Position numbers and translations under genes: made by a program. Of a stretch of DNA of 64,000 bases, positions 59,418 through 64,000 are shown one piece after another; positions within the stretch are counted from its first letter, which is position 1; each line of letters begins with the position of its first letter. The notes under the pieces are model-generated. The model saw only the letters and a program-made list of their open reading frames with translations. It had not been told where the DNA came from and made no database searches. The stretch comes from Sphingomonas sp. 35-24ZXX. Lineage in GTDB: Bacteria; Pseudomonadota; Alphaproteobacteria; Sphingomonadales; Sphingomonadaceae. Location: positions 124,001-188,000 of the forward strand of contig NZ_JROG01000001.1 in assembly GCF_000786215.1 (NCBI RefSeq), given 5' to 3'.

Positions 59418-60311
59418 ATGCTCGAGCTTCGCAACATAACGCATGTCTATGCCAACGGAACCCGCGCGCTCGATGATGTCAGCGTGACGATCCCCAAGGG
59501 CATGTTCGGGCTGCTCGGCCCGAATGGCGCGGGCAAGTCCACCCTGATGCGGACGATCGCAACGCTGCAGACACCGACCGCAGGGTCGATCCGCTTCGGC
59601 GATATCGACGTCATCGCGCAGCCAGAGCAGCTGCGCCGCACCCTGGGCTATCTGCCGCAGGATTTCGGCGTCTACCCGCGCGTCTCGGCTTATGACATGC
59701 TCGATCACATGGCGGTCCTGAAGGGGGTCGCGTCGGCGGCGGACCGCAAGGCGACGGTCGAGACTTTGCTCAACCAGACCAATCTTTGGGCCGTGCGCAA
59801 GAAGGCGATCGCGGGCTTTTCGGGCGGGATGCGGCAGCGCTTCGGTATTGCCCAGGCGCTGATCGGGCAGCCGCAGCTGATCATCGTCGATGAACCCACC
59901 GCGGGGCTCGACCCGGAAGAGCGCAACCGCTTCCTCAACCTCCTCGCCGAAATTGGCGAGAATGTCGTGATCATCCTGTCGACGCACATCGTCGAGGATG
60001 TCGCGGACCTGTGCCCGCGCATGGCGATCCTGGCGGCTGGACGCATCCAGAGCGAAGGCGCGCCGCACGACCTGATCGCGCAGACGCGCGGGACCATCTG
60101 GGCCAAGACGATTGCGCGTGACGCGCTCGACGATTACCGCGCCCGCTACAGCGTCATCTCCACCCGGTTGTTTGCCGGGCGGACGGTCATCCATATCGTG
60201 TCGCCCAGCGACCCGGGTGACGGGTTCGCCAGCGTCGATGGCGGGCTGGAGGATGTCTATTTCTCCACCCTCGCCAGCAGCCGCCTCTCGCCCGCCACGC
60301 AAGCGGCCTGA
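59418..60311 (+). CDS. ABC transporter ATP-binding protein
   Basis: A 297-residue nucleotide-binding subunit. Walker A LLGPNGAGKSTLMRTIATLQ, Q-loop LGYLPQDFGVYP, signature FSGGMRQRFGIAQAL, Walker B LIIVDEPTAGLDPEERN and switch histidine STHIVED are all intact. GGAGG lies just before three in-frame start codons (59412 GTG, 59415 and 59418 ATG); the last has the best spacing. It is followed 14 bases later by the permease/aminopeptidase gene, with which it forms a unit. Confidence 0.94.
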   Translation: MLELRNITHVYANGTRALDDVSVTIPKGMFGLLGPNGAGKSTLMRTIATLQTPTAGSIRFGDIDVIAQPEQLRRTLGYLPQDFGVYPRVSAYDMLDHMAVLKGVASAADRKATVETLLNQTNLWAVRKKAIAGFSGGMRQRFGIAQALIGQPQLIIVDEPTAGLDPEERNRFLNLLAEIGENVVIILSTHIVEDVADLCPRMAILAAGRIQSEGAPHDLIAQTRGTIWAKTIARDALDDYRARYSVISTRLFAGRTVIHIVSPSDPGDGFASVDGGLEDVYFSTLASSRLSPATQAA

Positions 60312-60325
60312 GGGGGGCACCGCGC

Positions 60326-63300
60326 ATGTTCCGCCGCATTGCCGGGTTCGAGCTTCGCTACCAGATGACCAGCCCGGTCTTCTGGGTGGTGACCATCCTG
60401 TTCTTCCTGCTGACCTTCGGCGCGATGACGATCGACCAGATCCAGATCGGCAGCGGAGGCAACGTCCACGCCAACGCGCCGACGGCGATCGCGCAGACGC
60501 ACCTGATTCTCTCGATCTTCTTCATGTTCGTGACCACCGCTTTCGTCGCCAACGTCATCGTCCGCGATGATGAAAGCGGCTTCGGGCCGATGGTGCGATC
60601 GACCCAGGTGCGCAAGTTCGATTATCTGATCGGCCGGTTCGCAGGCGCTTTACTGGCCGCCGCGATAGCGTTTATCGCGGTGCCGCTGGCAATGTGGCTG
60701 GGCTCGCTGATGCCCTGGCTTGACGCCGAAACATTGGGCCCCAACCGCCTGGAATATTACGCCTTTGCCTATGGCGCGCTGGCGCTGCCCAATGTGTTCC
60801 TGACCGCCGCGATCTTCTTTGCCGTCGCCACCGTGACGCGATCGATGATGTACAGCTATGTCGGCGTGGTGGTGTTCCTGGTCGGCTATCTGGTGCTGGT
60901 CGGGCTGGTCGGATCGCGGCCCGAACTGCGCGAGACGGTCGCCTATATCGAACCGTTCGGCATCGGTGCCGTCGCGACCGCGACCCGCTACTGGACGGCG
61001 GCCGAATCCAATCTGATGCCGCCGCCGCTCGATGGCGTGCTGCTGGCCAACCGCGCACTGGCGATCGGCGTGGGGCTGGTCGCGCTGGCCTTTGCCTATT
61101 GGCGATTCAGCTTTGCCGAAAAGGGCATTTCCAAGCGCAAGCTGCGGCGGCAGGCGAAAACCGAGGCCAAGCTCGGCCGCGATGCGCCGCTGCTGGTCGC
61201 GACACTGCCTGCGACCGATCCTGAACGGGCCTGGGCCACCCAATTGATCTTCCGCTGCCGTTTCGAGATCCTGCAACTGGTCAAGAGCCCGGCATTCTTC
61301 GTGCTTTTGCTGATCGGCCTGGTCAACGCCTGCGCGGCGCTGTGGACCGCCAACGAGCTGTACGGCACGCCCGCCCGGCCGGTGACCTTCACGATCATCG
61401 AGACGCTGACCGGAACGTTCGCGATCATCCCGATCATCATCGCCATCTATTACGCGGGCGAGGTCGTCTGGCGCGACCGCGACCGGCGGATGCACGAGAT
61501 CGTCGATGCGACGGCGCTGCCCAACTGGGCCTATATCGTGCCCAAGGCGCTGGCGGTGGCGATGGTGCTGTTTGCAACCTTGCTGGTGTCGATGCTGGCA
61601 GGGGTCGCGATCCAGATGATGCGCGGCGGGGCGGTGATCGAAGTCGGCCAGTTCGCCTCCTGGTATCTGCTGCCGCTGACGGTGGACATGATCCTGACTG
61701 CGGTGCTGGCCGTGTTCCTGCAATCGCTCAGCCCCAACAAATATGTCGGCTGGGGGCTGATGGTGGTGTATCTTGTGGCGACGATCACCTTGTCCGGTAT
61801 CGGGTTCGAACACCCGCTCTATTCCTATGGCCAGACCGGGATCGTCACCCCCTCGGACATGAACGGCATCCAGGCCGGGGGACCGGCGGGATGGTGGCTG
61901 AGGCTCTACTGGTCGGCATTCGCGCTGATCCTGATCGTGGTCTCGCATCTGTTGTGGCGACGCGGAACCGAGACGCGGCTGAAGGCACGGCTGCAGCGCG
62001 CGCCTGCGCGGCTGCGCGGCGTGCCCGGCCTTCTGATCGCGGGCGCGGCCCTGGTGTTCGTCGGCACCGGCGGGTTCCTCTACTGGAACATGAACGTGCT
62101 CAACGAATACCGAACCCGCGACGGCATGCGCGCCATGCAGGCCGACTATGAGAAGAAGTTCCTGAAGTACGAGAACGTCCTGCAACCGTCGGCCACCGCG
62201 ATGCGGATGCGGATCGATCTCTACCCCGAAGAGCGCCGGATGGAAGCGCAGGGACGCTACATGCTGGTGAACGATACCGGTGCGCCGCTCGAAACGCTGC
62301 ATGTGCGCATGGGCGATGTCGATACGCGGCTGGTCAAGCTCACCGTGCCGGGCGCCAGGCTGGAGCTCAACGACGAAGGCGACCAGTATCGCATCTATAG
62401 CTTTGCCACGCCGATGGCGCCGGGAGCCACGCTGGCGATGGATTTCGTCACGCGCCGTCAGCAGAAGGGCTTCCGCGCCACGGGTGACGACACCAATCTG
62501 GTCGCCAATGGCAGCTTTCTCAACAACCAGCAGTTTGCGCCGCTGATCGGCATGAGTCGCTTCGGTCTGCTCACCGACCGGACCCAGCGCCGCAAATATG
62601 GCCTGCCTGCCGAGCTGCGTCCGGCAAAGCTTGAAAACCTGGCGGCGACCCGGCGCAACTATATCGGCGATGCCGATTGGGTGATGGCCGATATCACGGT
62701 CTCGACCAGCGCCGACCAGACGCCAATCGCGCCGGGCAGTAAGGTGTCCGATGTCACCCGCGATGGCCGGCGGACCGCCCGCTTCGTCTCGCGCGCGCCG
62801 ATCCTGGCGTTCTTCTCGGTCCAGTCGGCGCGCTATGCCGAAGCCAGGGCCCGCTCGGGCGATGTCGCACTGTCGGTGCTGTACCACCCCGGCCATGCCT
62901 ATAATGTCGAGCGCATGCTGAAGGCGATGCAGCTTTCGCTCGATTACTACCGCAGCGCTTTTGGCCCCTATCAGTTCGATTATGCCCGCATCATCGAGTT
63001 TCCGGGCTATGCGGCCTTTGCCCAGGCGTTCGCGGGCACCATTCCCTATTCGGAGCGCATCGGCTTCATCGCCGATACCCGCGATCCCGAAGCGATCGAC
63101 TATGTGACCTATGTGACCGCGCACGAAATGGCGCACCAGTACTGGGCGCATCAGCTGATCAGCGCGGACATGCAGGGCGGCACCGTGCTGGTGGAGACGC
63201 TGGCGCAATATGGCGCGCTGATGGTGATGAAGGACCTGTATGGCGAGGACCAGATCCGCCGCTTCCTGAAGTACGAGCTCGATCGCTATCTGCGCGCACG

Positions 63301-63913
63301 CGGCAGCGAAGTGGTCGAGGAACTGTCGCTCAACCGCGTCGAGAACCAGGGCTATATCCATTACAACAAGGGATCGCTGGCGATGTACCTTGTTCAGGAT
63401 CGGCTGGGCGAGGCCCGGGTCAATGCGGCGCTCGCGGCCTTGCTCGACCGCTATCGCTTCAAGAGCCAGCCCTATGCCCGATCGACCGATCTGGTCGATG
63501 CCCTCAAGGCGCTGGCGCGGACCCCGGCGGAACGCGCGCTGGTCAGCGACCTGTTCGAGCGGATCACGGTGTACGATCTCAAGACGACCGGCGCGACCAC
63601 GCGGCAGCTGGCGCCCGGCCGGTTCGAGACCGTACTGACGATCGAGGCAAGAAAGCTGTACGCGGACGGCGAGGGGGTCGAGAAAGAGGCTCCACTGACC
63701 GACACCATCGATGTCGGTCTGTTCACTGCGCGACCGGGCGAGGGGGCTTTTGCCGCCAAGGACGTGCTGCTGATGGAGCGCAAGCCGATCACCAGCGGCA
63801 AGCAGACGCTGCGGATCATTACCAGGCGCCGCCCGACCCATGCGGGGATCGACCCGTACAACAAATACGTCGACCGCAATGCCGACGACAATCTGCTGGA
63901 GGTGACGGGCTGA
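60326..63913 (+). CDS. ABC permease fused to M1-family aminopeptidase
   Basis: An 1195-residue inner-membrane protein. The first 580 residues contain about twelve hydrophobic helices in two ABC-2-type permease halves (for example YQMTSPVFWVVTILFFLLTF and LVKSPAFFVLLLIGLVNACA). The last 600 residues are a periplasmic M1 gluzincin: the zinc motif HEMAHQYWAHQ (H933, E934, H937) and the third ligand E957 in LVETLAQYGALMV. The N-domain has MRIDLYPEERRMEAQGRYML. Such fusions are known but uncommon, with unknown substrate; a peptide imported or exported by the permease and trimmed outside is the simplest idea. It follows the ATPase gene directly. Confidence 0.9.
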   Translation: MFRRIAGFELRYQMTSPVFWVVTILFFLLTFGAMTIDQIQIGSGGNVHANAPTAIAQTHLILSIFFMFVTTAFVANVIVRDDESGFGPMVRSTQVRKFDYLIGRFAGALLAAAIAFIAVPLAMWLGSLMPWLDAETLGPNRLEYYAFAYGALALPNVFLTAAIFFAVATVTRSMMYSYVGVVVFLVGYLVLVGLVGSRPELRETVAYIEPFGIGAVATATRYWTAAESNLMPPPLDGVLLANRALAIGVGLVALAFAYWRFSFAEKGISKRKLRRQAKTEAKLGRDAPLLVATLPATDPERAWATQLIFRCRFEILQLVKSPAFFVLLLIGLVNACAALWTANELYGTPARPVTFTIIETLTGTFAIIPIIIAIYYAGEVVWRDRDRRMHEIVDATALPNWAYIVPKALAVAMVLFATLLVSMLAGVAIQMMRGGAVIEVGQFASWYLLPLTVDMILTAVLAVFLQSLSPNKYVGWGLMVVYLVATITLSGIGFEHPLYSYGQTGIVTPSDMNGIQAGGPAGWWLRLYWSAFALILIVVSHLLWRRGTETRLKARLQRAPARLRGVPGLLIAGAALVFVGTGGFLYWNMNVLNEYRTRDGMRAMQADYEKKFLKYENVLQPSATAMRMRIDLYPEERRMEAQGRYMLVNDTGAPLETLHVRMGDVDTRLVKLTVPGARLELNDEGDQYRIYSFATPMAPGATLAMDFVTRRQQKGFRATGDDTNLVANGSFLNNQQFAPLIGMSRFGLLTDRTQRRKYGLPAELRPAKLENLAATRRNYIGDADWVMADITVSTSADQTPIAPGSKVSDVTRDGRRTARFVSRAPILAFFSVQSARYAEARARSGDVALSVLYHPGHAYNVERMLKAMQLSLDYYRSAFGPYQFDYARIIEFPGYAAFAQAFAGTIPYSERIGFIADTRDPEAIDYVTYVTAHEMAHQYWAHQLISADMQGGTVLVETLAQYGALMVMKDLYGEDQIRRFLKYELDRYLRARGSEVVEELSLNRVENQGYIHYNKGSLAMYLVQDRLGEARVNAALAALLDRYRFKSQPYARSTDLVDALKALARTPAERALVSDLFERITVYDLKTTGATTRQLAPGRFETVLTIEARKLYADGEGVEKEAPLTDTIDVGLFTARPGEGAFAAKDVLLMERKPITSGKQTLRIITRRRPTHAGIDPYNKYVDRNADDNLLEVTG

Positions 63914-63922
63914 CCGCTGGCG

Positions 63923-64000
63923 TCAGGCGGAACCAGGCGCGGGTTTGAGCGGAACCACGAGGCCCGCGACGACCAGCTCGGCGCGATCCGCGATCGCGGC
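63923..64000 (-). CDS. C-terminal end of a gene running off the window
   Basis: On the minus strand the frame from base 64000 reads AAIADRAELVVAGLVVPLKP and ends with TGA at 63923-63925, without an internal stop. It converges with the permease/aminopeptidase gene at 9 bases distance, as expected for a real neighbour. Only 25 residues are visible, so the product is unknown. Confidence 0.5.
   Translation of the reverse strand, partial: AAIADRAELVVAGLVVPLKPAPGSA

Noticed and set aside
60650-63841. Very long minus-strand ORF (1063 codons) opposite the permease/aminopeptidase gene
   Set aside because: A high-GC antisense shadow: the protein is His/Arg/Gln-rich with no domain motif, while the plus strand holds complete permease and M1 motifs.
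1-64000. CRISPR arrays, tRNA or rRNA genes
   Set aside because: No regularly spaced direct repeats and no tRNA- or rRNA-like conserved sequence were noticed on either strand in a by-eye reading; a covariance-model scan would be the decisive test.

Overview
The window is about 64 kb of high-GC DNA from an alphaproteobacterium, most likely Sphingomonadales (Sphingomonas, Novosphingobium, Blastomonas or a relative). The sphingomonad-style TonB-dependent receptor, the ACS-family sugar-acid transporters, the Caulobacter/sphingomonad xylonate dehydratase type and the DUF3034/EAL/globin module point this way. This is a judgement from protein style; there is no rRNA. I saw no tRNA, rRNA, CRISPR array or phage genes.

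Region 1 (1-10.4 kb) is accessory DNA: the right part of an IS66 element, gene-poor DNA with degenerate repeats, an orphan hydroxylaminobenzene-mutase-like membrane gene, an IS110-type transposase broken by one extra base, and a two-gene DUF4132 cassette of unknown function. Region 2 (10.4-21.7 kb) is a sugar-acid locus: ketoglutarate semialdehyde dehydrogenase, TonB receptor, MFS transporter, a Tat-type exported protein of unknown fold, a twice-frameshifted carboxylesterase, a LysR regulator and 5-dehydro-4-deoxyglucarate dehydratase. Region 3 (22.5-32.6 kb) holds a Sel1-repeat lipoprotein-like/exported protein and a small exported protein. A tightly overlapping signalling operon follows (CHASE3-GAF-kinase-3xREC, CheR, CheB, REC-kinase), then a polytopic membrane protein and a TraB/GumN-like protein.

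Region 4 (32.6-42.1 kb) has YegD-like Hsp70 and a YegS-like lipid kinase, then a minus-strand hexuronate/xylonate operon (uxaA, exuT-like MFS, xylD, sialate-O-acetylesterase-like) suited to acetylated glucuronoxylan breakdown products. Region 5 (42.2-48 kb) is a GGDEF-EAL protein, a cupredoxin-like protein, DUF3034 and an exported truncated haemoglobin, followed by a YeeE/YedE transporter. Region 6 (48-57.6 kb) has two LysR regulators and a bufferin (MNIO-modified, copper-binding RiPP) locus bufA-bufB-bufC with its NrsF anti-sigma and an ECF sigma factor. An exported MBL-fold hydrolase lies between NrsF and sigma, and two peroxiredoxin-like genes flank the locus; an NDH-2-like oxidoreductase follows. 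Region 7 (57.6-64 kb) has a LysR/carboxymuconolactone-decarboxylase pair and an ABC ATPase with its permease/M1-aminopeptidase fusion.

The strongest new signal is regulatory. Three copies of the same promoter-like motif (GTAACC, exactly 16 bases, CGAA or CGTA) stand before bufA, nrsF and the MBL-fold gene, on the correct strands. This suggests that the MBL-fold protein is a sigma-factor-controlled partner of the bufferin system.
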